In this document: positions 30,788 through 39,328 of the stretch, in pieces
Position numbering within the stretch: the stretch's first letter is position 1
Layout: the number at the start of each line of letters is the position of its first letter
From: an uncultured Eubacteriales bacterium
GTDB taxonomy: Bacteria; Bacillota; Clostridia; Oscillospirales; Acutalibacteraceae
Direction: 5' to 3'
Length of the DNA stretch: 64,000 nucleotides
Assembly: GCA_934630515.1 (NCBI GenBank)
Contig: CAKTVV010000012.1
Span: forward strand, 1-64,000
Made by a program: the position numbers and the translations under genes
Notes under the pieces: generated by a model
What the model saw: only the letters and a program-made list of their open reading frames with translations
Told to the model about the DNA's origin: nothing
The model's database searches: none

Positions 30788-33700
30788 TTACTCTACGGTG
30801 ATCTTCATCACGCCGCCATAATGGGAACCGTACATGGTGTGCTGCGGAATAATCACCGTCTCCCCCGTGGTCGGGTCCGTTCCGGAAATGTGCGTGTAGA
30901 AGTTGGCGTGCCAGTGGCCGTTAAAGACCGCCTTCACCACATCCGCATTGTTCCGGATCAGGTCGCACACCTGATTGGTGGTCGCATCGCTGATGGAATT
31001 GCCCACAAAATCCAGGCTGGTGGTGGTGTTGTATACGCCATTGTTGTTTTCCGCTGTACCGAACTGACCGCCCCGGCCGTAGCCGCTCATATCGTACACG
31101 GTGGTCTCATCCGGTGCGATCGGAATATGCTGGAATACGAGGATCGGGATCTGCTTTTCCCGTGCCGTCTGAATATCCGCTGTCAGCGGGGCGATCTGGC
31201 TCGCCCAATACTTACCCTGCGAGTTATCCAGCACCACCAGCATATAGGCGGGCTTGCCGTCGGCATCGTTTACCGTCTCGCTGTGATAGTACACATCGTT
31301 GGACCAGCCCTCCTGAATCCGGGCAAAGCCCTCCGCCGGGGTGATGTCCGTCAGCGCCTTGTTATCCGGCTGGGACAGCTCCTTGACCTCGTGGTTGCCC
31401 ACCGCCATGAGCACGCTGCCGTTCACCGACCGCCGGGTGATAAGATTTCTCGTCACATCCAGCGCTCCATAGGTGAGATAGTCCACGGCATCGCCGCCCA
31501 TAACTGTCTTCTGGAAGGTGGCGGCGTATTTCGCCACCGCCGCCTGCTTGCGGATGGCGTCGCCGGCACGCAGCCAGCTGCGGCCACGATAGGAGGACAG
31601 CGCATTGATGTTCTTGCTCTCAATGTCCCGGCTGTTGATATACGCCATATGGGGGTCGGTGTAGAAGCACAGCTCGCTCTTCGTGATGTTGAAGCCGCTG
31701 TTCACGGTGACGCTGCGCTCATACAGGCCGTTGGACAGCTGCAGGATCTTGTGGTTGGGATCCGTGGGATCCTCATAGAGGGTCGTTGCCCCCGCATACA
31801 GGCTGTTGCGGTAGTTCGGGAACACCGTATCCTCCACATGCCGGACGATCGCCTCGTAGTCGGCATTGGTCTCGCCGCCAGCAATGGCCTCCGCCGCTAC
31901 CTTATAGGCGCTGGTGGTGTCATCCTCGGTGTAGAGCACCCGCTCGATGCCGTTGCCGTCCCGATAGCGGATATAGCCCCGCACCTGATGGAACTCGTCG
32001 TAAGAATCAGCCGTGATGCCGGTAATGACGCACCGATAGCTGCGCTCGGTATCCGACTCCAGTATGCCGGTCGGTGCCAGCGTGATCGGTGTGGCACCCA
32101 CGGTCTTGGGGGTGAATACATTCACATCCTCCACCGTCGGCTCCCATTCCAGCACCACCGGCGTATCCAGACAGATCTCCCGTCCGCCCGCCGTATCGGA
32201 GGGCAGGGTGATGGCGCCGGATTCCACCACGGTAGGCAGCGCCGCCAAAAATGCCTTGCTCTGCTTAAAGGCAACGCTCAGCGCCGTTCCGGAGAGGGTA
32301 TCCACCGCCACGTCTGCGATCCCGAAGTCGTCAGCGGTCAAAGCTACATACTGCGCCGTCAGCACATCCCCGTGCTGATAGGTGTCCACCGCCTGCACAT
32401 ACTGTCCGGCGGCGTTTTTCCAGCCCAGGAACGCCTGCCCGGCGACGTACGCCGCCGTTTCCTTGGTCAGATCGACGGTGACGTTATCGTATACGGTGAT
32501 AGTCTTGCCGTCGTTGGCGTAGTATTCCACCACCTGCACGGTATAGGAGCCGGCAGCCGGCAGCGTCAGCACGCCGCCCACCGAAACCGCCTCGTTGCCG
32601 TTTGCATCCGTGGCGATAGCGGTGTAGCCCTCCGCCACGGTATAGACACCCACCTTGTCGGTCAGCGTCAAAGCGCCGGGCATTTTGGTTGTGACCTGCA
32701 CCATATAGATCCCATCCTGAGCGGTCACGCCGCTGAATTTTGTCACATCGCCCACGCAGGTGGCACCGTTCACCAGCACCTGAATGGCGCCGCCCACCGT
32801 CAGCGGACCGCTGCCGTCCACCAGTGTGACTGTGGAAGCGTCCTTCACCTCGAGGCTGAGATTGCCGTCGATGGTGGTGGTACCGGAGCCGTTATTTCCG
32901 ATATACACCTCGGGAGCCGCCGCCGCATTGTCAAACACCAGCTGCACATTTCCGGCGAACCGGTTGGAATTATTGCTGTACGCCTCCAGATAGATGGTCT
33001 GGTTTTTGCCGTTTGCCTTATAGGCGTTGCGGAACACCACCGTCGTATCTGCCGCCGCCGTGTTGCCGCCCTTGAGATAGCCGAGATTCGTTCCCAGCGC
33101 ACCCCGGGCCTTCACCTGTCCGTTCCAGCGGGTGGGCTGGGTGGCAGAGGCGTTGGTCTCGTAGTCGGCGCCGTAGCCGTCGGTATAGTCGTTATCGAAC
33201 ATGCCGTACAGCACCGAATCGTCATAGGTGACGCTGTAACCGTTGTGATAGATATACTGATTGACCCGGCGGGTACCCACCAGCGTCAGATCCTTGAACA
33301 CCGTAGGACCGCCGATGGTCAGCGGTGCATTGCCGCCCAGCGTGTTGCTGAAGGGCAGATAGGTGGGATCCTCGGCGGTATTGTACAGTCCCTGCACCAC
33401 CACCGTCGCCTCATAGGTGGGGGTAGCGGTATACCGGTTGCTGGTCGCCTCCGCATTGGTGAGGTTCACCCAGGAGGTAAATCCGTGCTGGGGCATCACC
33501 TTATTGGTGACGCCGTTCACCTTGTAGTTGCCGACGATCTCATCCACGCCCTTGGTCGCCCGCTCGGCGCCCTTCAGGATATAGAGATGCGCCGTAGCCC
33601 CGGCAGTCAGTCCGTCGGCGTTGATAGTATTCAGCGCATCCACCACGGATGCCGCCGGAGCGGTGGCGGTGCGTCCGTCGCCGGTGCCGCCCGCCTGCAC

Positions 33701-36454
33701 ATAATAGTTTCGGGAGGCCGCCTCGGGATCCTCCCACTCGATGGAAGCCAGCCCCAGCAGGCACCGGCGCAGCAGCGCCGCATCTGCCTCGTCCACGGTG
33801 CCGTCGGCATTGGCATCGGCGGCGGCGCAATAGACACCGCTCATCTTATCCGCAATGCTCACCAGATCCCGGATATCCAGCGTGCCGTCCATATTGGCGT
33901 CGCCGTACCGCACCACCTGCGCCGTCTGATAGGCTGCATCCCGGGCATACAGCACCGGGATCGCCACCCGCATGGAGAAGGTGGACATATCCGGCTTGAT
34001 ATACGCCGTATGGGCGCCGGAGTGCAGCCCGGTCGCCAGCACGGTGGGGTTATGGGGATCTAGCTCCACCGTCTGATAGTCCCCGTTGTCGATCTTCACC
34101 TGCACCTGATTGCCTGCAGCCGCATTGGCGGCGAACAGCGCCAGCTCGGTGCCGGTAAACTCCACCGCCAGCAGCGGCTCGGTGGTGTAGCTGTCCTTTT
34201 TATCCAGCCGGAAATCGCCGGTATAGGTGCCCATGGTCACCGACCCGGAGTTGAAGCGGAACTCACTGCCGCCCAGCTCCTGACTGCGCTGCATCAGCAC
34301 CGCCGTGGGCTGGATCACCGTCACGTTGCCGTCCAGCAGGGTCTTGCTCTGCAGCGGCGGCATGGGATGCTTCGTCACCGCCGGCTCCGCAAAGAGGGGC
34401 GCCACCAGTGAGTTATGCAGATATTCCTTGATCACATCGAAATACAGCGCATAGCCCGCCTCGTTGGGATGGACGGTATCGCTCATATAGCTACTCCAGT
34501 CGGCATCCGCCACCCGGTTTGCCAGCGCCGAGCCCACATCCACGGTGGGAATGTTGTAGACCGCCGCCATATCCTCGTGCGCCTGCGCCTGGGCATACAG
34601 CGTGCCCTTACGGGCGTTTTCCGCCATCGTGCGCTCGGTGGTCAGCACCGTCACGATGTCGCATTCCGGCAGCGCCGCCCGCACATTCCGCACGATCGTC
34701 TCATACTGCCGGGCGGTGTCATCGTAGCTGCTGCTGCTGTAATAGTCGTTCACCGCATACTCGATGAACAGCAGGTCGGGCTTAGCGGAGATCACATCCC
34801 GCTCCACCCGGTAGGAACCCAACAGAGTGCCGCTCTCGCCGGTGGCCCGGTTGATCTGGGTGATGCTGGCAGTGGGGAAATTCTCCGCCAGCCAGCTGCC
34901 CACCTGCGCCCGCCAGGACAGAGTATCCTGATCGGCGCTGGCCAGTCCGGCGCCTTGGGTCACCGAGCCGCCGAAATAGACCACGTTGACCGCCTCGCCG
35001 TTTTGCAGCTTGGTATAGGTGTTTTCCAGCGAGCTGCGGTACCGGATATAGTCCTCATATTCCGTCAGCCGCTCCGCATTGCCGCCCTCATACTGGGCGG
35101 TCATGGTACCGTCGCCGTTATCCTGCCAGCCGATGAACCGAGAATTGGACGGCTTCACCGACACAGTGGACAGATCGGCGGTTTCATAGACGTTGTACTC
35201 GCCGGCACCGCCCACGGTCAGCGTCTCGCTGCCGTAATACAGGGTATCCGGGTGGTTGGCGGCATCGTAGGCATAGGCGTAGCCTACCGTGCTATGTACC
35301 GTATAGGTGCCCGCCGTCTCGGTGAAGGTCAGCAGCTCGCTGTTGCTGCTGTAGTTGGTCAAAATGTAGCTGCCGCCCTTGACGGTGACGTTCTTGAACT
35401 CCTCCACATTGGTGGTGGTGGGAGCGCTGGTATAGCTGCCGTCCTTACGGGCATCCCAGTCGGTGTACAGGGTCTTGGAATCCTTGATCACCTGATAGGC
35501 GCCGTTGATTGTCACGGCGCCGGGACGCTCCGCCAGCACCAGCTCCCGGGCGGACTTGACGTTCAGATTCAGATTCTTCCGATAGGTGATGGGAAAATAC
35601 CCGTTGCCGAAATACACCAGCGGCGCACCACCGGAGGAACCGCTGACGATATCAAAGGTCAGGGTCACATCCTCGGCGTAGCTCTCTGCCGCCTTGTTGC
35701 CACCAAGCAAGATAGGAGACAAGGGAGAACCGCCGGTGATGCTGTGGGTACCCAGCAGGAAATTGAACTGAATATCCACCGGCTGCTCATACAGGGTGCC
35801 GTTGGTGGTGCCGCAATAGATCTCCATGGACTGCCGCAGCATGATCGTGCTGTCCCCGGTCATGGGCCAGTTGTTGATATAGCCGAAGTGGGGGCTGGTC
35901 TTGTCCGTGTGAGAGAAGGTCACGTTGTTGCCGTTGAGCCGGATGGCTTTCTGGTTCCAGCCGCTGATGATGTTCAGATTCTGGAAATGGGTGGGACCGG
36001 TCACCACCATTTCGTCACCTTGAACCGCCCGGTTGCCGGTCACCAAATAGGTGCGCCCGGTGTTGTCCGGATGGGGCTGCACCACCAACTGCGCCGTATA
36101 TGTCTCCGGCACCGCATTCTCTGCCGTCCATGACGCCAAGCCGTGCTCCGGCTTATCGGCGTATGTCAGGTTGTTATTGTAGGTGAACCGATCCGGACGC
36201 TGCATGATGTATATGTTGGCCACATCGCCGGCGCCCAGTCCGTCCTCATTGACGGCGTGGATGGCAGCCGCCACCGTCGCCGCCGGGGTCTCCTCGGTCT
36301 TGCCGTCGCCGGTGCCGCCGTTCTGCACATAATAATTGTGCTCGGCAGCAGCGGTGCGCAGGGTGCCGGCGCCGCTGGCTGCCAGACTGAAGCAGGACAG
36401 CAGCATCGCCAGAGACAGCACAAGGCTGCACACCGTGCGTAGCTGTTTTTTCAT
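30788..36454 (-). CDS. Giant secreted SGNH hydrolase / dockerin / metallophosphoesterase protein, 1888 aa
   Basis: A Sec signal peptide (residues 1-30) starts at ATG 36454 after AAGGAGG. A beta-solenoid-like region opens with NYYVQNGGTGDG. It is followed by an SGNH domain at about 470-690 (VVYFGGSVTQGAG with nucleophile Ser; DTVHPNEAGY with catalytic Asp/His) and a beta module. A dockerin lies at 847-900 with two calcium loops, DANMDGTLDIRD and DANADGTVDEAD. A second solenoid opens with NYYVQAGGTGDG near 915, then InlB-like repeat segments (FLGWKNAAG) and a linker module. A metallophosphoesterase domain closes the protein at about 1590-1885 (DPHMAY, GNHEVKE, NGHWHANF). It probably removes acyl and phosphoryl groups from a surface glycan. 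The dockerin is internal, which is unusual. Confidence 0.85.
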   Translation of the reverse strand: MKKQLRTVCSLVLSLAMLLSCFSLAASGAGTLRTAAAEHNYYVQNGGTGDGKTEETPAATVAAAIHAVNEDGLGAGDVANIYIMQRPDRFTYNNNLTYADKPEHGLASWTAENAVPETYTAQLVVQPHPDNTGRTYLVTGNRAVQGDEMVVTGPTHFQNLNIISGWNQKAIRLNGNNVTFSHTDKTSPHFGYINNWPMTGDSTIMLRQSMEIYCGTTNGTLYEQPVDIQFNFLLGTHSITGGSPLSPILLGGNKAAESYAEDVTLTFDIVSGSSGGAPLVYFGNGYFPITYRKNLNLNVKSARELVLAERPGAVTINGAYQVIKDSKTLYTDWDARKDGSYTSAPTTTNVEEFKNVTVKGGSYILTNYSSNSELLTFTETAGTYTVHSTVGYAYAYDAANHPDTLYYGSETLTVGGAGEYNVYETADLSTVSVKPSNSRFIGWQDNGDGTMTAQYEGGNAERLTEYEDYIRYRSSLENTYTKLQNGEAVNVVYFGGSVTQGAGLASADQDTLSWRAQVGSWLAENFPTASITQINRATGESGTLLGSYRVERDVISAKPDLLFIEYAVNDYYSSSSYDDTARQYETIVRNVRAALPECDIVTVLTTERTMAENARKGTLYAQAQAHEDMAAVYNIPTVDVGSALANRVADADWSSYMSDTVHPNEAGYALYFDVIKEYLHNSLVAPLFAEPAVTKHPMPPLQSKTLLDGNVTVIQPTAVLMQRSQELGGSEFRFNSGSVTMGTYTGDFRLDKKDSYTTEPLLAVEFTGTELALFAANAAAGNQVQVKIDNGDYQTVELDPHNPTVLATGLHSGAHTAYIKPDMSTFSMRVAIPVLYARDAAYQTAQVVRYGDANMDGTLDIRDLVSIADKMSGVYCAAADANADGTVDEADAALLRRCLLGLASIEWEDPEAASRNYYVQAGGTGDGRTATAPAASVVDALNTINADGLTAGATAHLYILKGAERATKGVDEIVGNYKVNGVTNKVMPQHGFTSWVNLTNAEATSNRYTATPTYEATVVVQGLYNTAEDPTYLPFSNTLGGNAPLTIGGPTVFKDLTLVGTRRVNQYIYHNGYSVTYDDSVLYGMFDNDYTDGYGADYETNASATQPTRWNGQVKARGALGTNLGYLKGGNTAAADTTVVFRNAYKANGKNQTIYLEAYSNNSNRFAGNVQLVFDNAAAAPEVYIGNNGSGTTTIDGNLSLEVKDASTVTLVDGSGPLTVGGAIQVLVNGATCVGDVTKFSGVTAQDGIYMVQVTTKMPGALTLTDKVGVYTVAEGYTAIATDANGNEAVSVGGVLTLPAAGSYTVQVVEYYANDGKTITVYDNVTVDLTKETAAYVAGQAFLGWKNAAGQYVQAVDTYQHGDVLTAQYVALTADDFGIADVAVDTLSGTALSVAFKQSKAFLAALPTVVESGAITLPSDTAGGREICLDTPVVLEWEPTVEDVNVFTPKTVGATPITLAPTGILESDTERSYRCVITGITADSYDEFHQVRGYIRYRDGNGIERVLYTEDDTTSAYKVAAEAIAGGETNADYEAIVRHVEDTVFPNYRNSLYAGATTLYEDPTDPNHKILQLSNGLYERSVTVNSGFNITKSELCFYTDPHMAYINSRDIESKNINALSSYRGRSWLRAGDAIRKQAAVAKYAATFQKTVMGGDAVDYLTYGALDVTRNLITRRSVNGSVLMAVGNHEVKELSQPDNKALTDITPAEGFARIQEGWSNDVYYHSETVNDADGKPAYMLVVLDNSQGKYWASQIAPLTADIQTAREKQIPILVFQHIPIAPDETTVYDMSGYGRGGQFGTAENNNGVYNTTTSLDFVGNSISDATTNQVCDLIRNNADVVKAVFNGHWHANFYTHISGTDPTTGETVIIPQHTMYGSHYGGVMKITVE

Positions 36455-36504
36455 GGGTATTCCTCCTTTTTGATTGTATATATTCAAACGGCACAAGGTC
36501 CGTC

Positions 36505-39237
36505 TCATGCCTCCAGCCAATCCGCCGTCGCTGCGGCGTCCACCGCCTGCAGCGCCTCCCGGAAGCCGATCCCGTCGGCGGGATACAGCAGGCTGCCCTT
36601 ACTCACGCTGTAGCAGCTGTGACGATCCTGATAGTAGGTGTTGCCCTCGATCCCGAACCGATCCGCCGCCCGGGGTGCATAGAAAAAGTAGCCGTTCGCC
36701 ACATCAAACACATTGGCGGTGATATGAAAATCTGCGATCGTTCCATTGGTATAGGCGTTGTTCCAAGCCAAGATAAACGCCTGATTATCCTTGTTCTGCC
36801 GCTGGCTGCACAGCCCGTATCCGGCGAACCGCAGGATATTCTCCGTGAACCGGATGCTCTCCATCGTCACATGGTCGTTATCCCCGTCCCAGAACTCAAA
36901 ATTCATTCCGCTGTACTCCACCAGATTATGCGTATAGGTCAGACCCCGGTACACGCCGCCGCTGTAGCCCTGAAAGGTCATCGCCGCATCGTAGATCTGC
37001 CAAAACCGGGTATACTGCACCGTGCAGTCGGCGGCGGCACCCCAAAACTGAATGGCGTTGCCGTAGCGACCGGCCGTGTACTGCCCGGTGGAGCTGTCCA
37101 CCGTGTTCTCCCCGCCGATCCAGCGGAATGCGCAGCCGGTCACGGTAATGCCGGAGCAGCTGCCTAGATTGACGGCATGCTCGGCAAAATGCTCGATCAC
37201 CAGATTCTCCAGCGTGATATCGGCGGCATGAAAGCCATTCATAAACCGCCGGGTGGAGGAGATCTGAATGGAGCGGAACCGCCATCCGGGATTGATCTGC
37301 CGCCAATAGAAATACAGCTTCCCCGTCGTGCGGTCAAAATAATAGTCTCCATCGTCATCCACCTGTGTCCGGTCGGCACAGCGCTGCCCGATATAGGCAC
37401 CGTCGTCCAGCACCACACCGCCCACGCCGCTGCCCTCCACGGCAGCCGTCCACACATACCCGTCCGCCGTATCCCACAGCGCCGGGTCCGCATACTCCCG
37501 CCGGGAGCCGGTGATGACCGGCTTAGCCCCGCTGCCGTAGGCACCGTACCGGACCCCCGTTTGGGGAACCAGATAGTCCGTCAGCGGAAATGTATCCCCC
37601 CGGCGAAATCGCACGGCATCCCCGGCGGCATAGGTGAGACGGTTTAGCTTGGCTGCCGAAATCGGACGATCGGGGCTGCAGCCGTCGTTTTGATCGTCAC
37701 CGTCGGCTGCCACATAATAGGTCGTACCGCCGGCAGCCGCCATCACCGTATCCGGTCGGGCGGCGATCGCCGCCCCCAGAGCTGCGGCAGCCGCATCGGC
37801 ACCGCCGGTCAGCGCCGCCGCAGGCTGCAGACGGCTTGCCGCCGTCTCCCATACAAGGGGAGCCAGCCCCAGCAGATGCTGCCGCAGACGGATGCTGTCT
37901 GCCGGGGTCAGCGCCCCGTCTGCATCGCAGTCGGCAGCGGACAGATACCGTCCCTGCGCCTGCCGCTCCCAGAGAGCCAGCAGATCCCGCACATCCAGCT
38001 CACCATCCAGATTGCCGTCGCCATAATGTACCACATCCCGCTCGGCGGCAAACAGCGTCTCGTCATAGGGCACATAGCCGGCGGTATAGTCCAGCGCCGC
38101 CGCCTGTGCCGTGCCGAAGCTGTCGCTGCCCACGGCAGCGGTACTCCAATTGCTGCGCCAGCCGCCCATATCCCAGATGGTGGTCTTTTGCAGCCGGCTG
38201 CGGCGGGCGGGATCGTCGGCAGCATACAGGGTGAACTCCGCCACATACAGCTCTGTGATGTACTTGGCCTCCTGCCGGAAAAAGAACCCGGCATACAGGT
38301 GCGTATACGCCGCTGCCTGCGCAGCGGTCAGCGTAAAGGTGTATTCCACCCGCAGCCCATCGTCCTTAACAGCAGCCGTCACCGGATTGGTCGCCACCGA
38401 GGATTGGAACAGGCGTACCCGATCGGTGTTGCTGTCCGGCGTATCCAGAAGCACAAAATCCACCGATCCATTCAGGGCGCCGCTGACAAAATAGTAGGAG
38501 AAGGCGGCGGTGTAGACCCGCCCGCTTTCCAGTGCTCCCACCGGCAGCAGCAGCGACTCTCCCACCATATCCGCATTTTCATTGCGTATCCTCAGCATGG
38601 TGCGCCACCGCTCCGGGCGGTATTCCTCCACCCGCAGGGCAGTAGCGCTGTCGCTGTCCGTCCCCTCGACGGCGCCGGCGGCGAAGCTCTGATTATTGGC
38701 GAGCCAGCCGGTCAGACCCCGGCTGAAATCGCCATTGCGCAGCCGGTTGGTCTTTTCCGCATCCCCGGCATCCCACACCCGGGCGTCGAAGAAATAGCCC
38801 TCGCCGGTGGCGGCCTTTTTCAGCCGGAGGATAAAATAGACGTCCTTTCCCGCCAGACTGCCGCCGTTGTTATCCGCCGTCGGCATCGTGACGGTATAGG
38901 TATACTCATTGGCTGTCCCCACCGCCGTAACAGCGGTCCGCTCCGCCGTGGCGGGTACGCCGACCCGCTCCCCCCAGCGCTCCGACACCACCCGGAACAC
39001 GACCTCAAGCTCCGTCTCCGGAATGGTGTCGGTCAGCGCAAAGGAGAAACCATACTGACCCCCCGGCGTTACCGCCACCGGGGTGCGCAGCTCAAAATAC
39101 TGCGCCGTACCGGTCTTACACAGGTGCAGCACCCGCCGCCCGGCGGTATCCTCCGCCGTCTGCGCCGCAGCGCCGCCGGGCAGGAGTGCCAGAAGCAGCC
39201 ATACAGCCAACAGGAGGGAACCGATCCTTTTACCCAT
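36505..39237 (-). CDS. Secreted beta-helix protein with internal dockerin and N-terminal repeat module
   Basis: The 910-residue protein starts at ATG 39237 after AAAGGAG and has a signal peptide ending near AAAQT. Residues 30-175 are a seventh copy of the repeat found six times in the neighbouring 39329 protein (VLHLCKTG, YFILRLKKA, NRLRNGDFSRGLTGW). A jelly-roll-like module follows, then a dockerin at 402-455 (DGNLDGELDVRD, DCDADGALTPAD). Residues 525-910 form a right-handed beta-helix opening YYVAADGDDQNDG and containing RYGNAIQFWG and MTFQGYSGG. It is paralogous to the 53385 and 54755 products. Polysaccharide lyase, hydrolase or epimerase activity is possible; catalytic residues cannot be named. 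Confidence 0.8.
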   Translation of the reverse strand: MGKRIGSLLLAVWLLLALLPGGAAAQTAEDTAGRRVLHLCKTGTAQYFELRTPVAVTPGGQYGFSFALTDTIPETELEVVFRVVSERWGERVGVPATAERTAVTAVGTANEYTYTVTMPTADNNGGSLAGKDVYFILRLKKAATGEGYFFDARVWDAGDAEKTNRLRNGDFSRGLTGWLANNQSFAAGAVEGTDSDSATALRVEEYRPERWRTMLRIRNENADMVGESLLLPVGALESGRVYTAAFSYYFVSGALNGSVDFVLLDTPDSNTDRVRLFQSSVATNPVTAAVKDDGLRVEYTFTLTAAQAAAYTHLYAGFFFRQEAKYITELYVAEFTLYAADDPARRSRLQKTTIWDMGGWRSNWSTAAVGSDSFGTAQAAALDYTAGYVPYDETLFAAERDVVHYGDGNLDGELDVRDLLALWERQAQGRYLSAADCDADGALTPADSIRLRQHLLGLAPLVWETAASRLQPAAALTGGADAAAAALGAAIAARPDTVMAAAGGTTYYVAADGDDQNDGCSPDRPISAAKLNRLTYAAGDAVRFRRGDTFPLTDYLVPQTGVRYGAYGSGAKPVITGSRREYADPALWDTADGYVWTAAVEGSGVGGVVLDDGAYIGQRCADRTQVDDDGDYYFDRTTGKLYFYWRQINPGWRFRSIQISSTRRFMNGFHAADITLENLVIEHFAEHAVNLGSCSGITVTGCAFRWIGGENTVDSSTGQYTAGRYGNAIQFWGAAADCTVQYTRFWQIYDAAMTFQGYSGGVYRGLTYTHNLVEYSGMNFEFWDGDNDHVTMESIRFTENILRFAGYGLCSQRQNKDNQAFILAWNNAYTNGTIADFHITANVFDVANGYFFYAPRAADRFGIEGNTYYQDRHSCYSVSKGSLLYPADGIGFREALQAVDAAATADWLEA

Positions 39238-39328
39238 CAGACACCCGCTCCTTTGATGCGCCGAGCAGCTTCCCTGCATAAGCACCGCCCGGGTACAGAG
39301 AGACCCGGGACAGAGGCGCCCGGCGCTT

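Noticed and set aside
30821..34063. A 1080-residue open frame on the plus strand
   Set aside because: Antisense shadow of the giant SGNH/phosphoesterase gene, with no recognisable domain.
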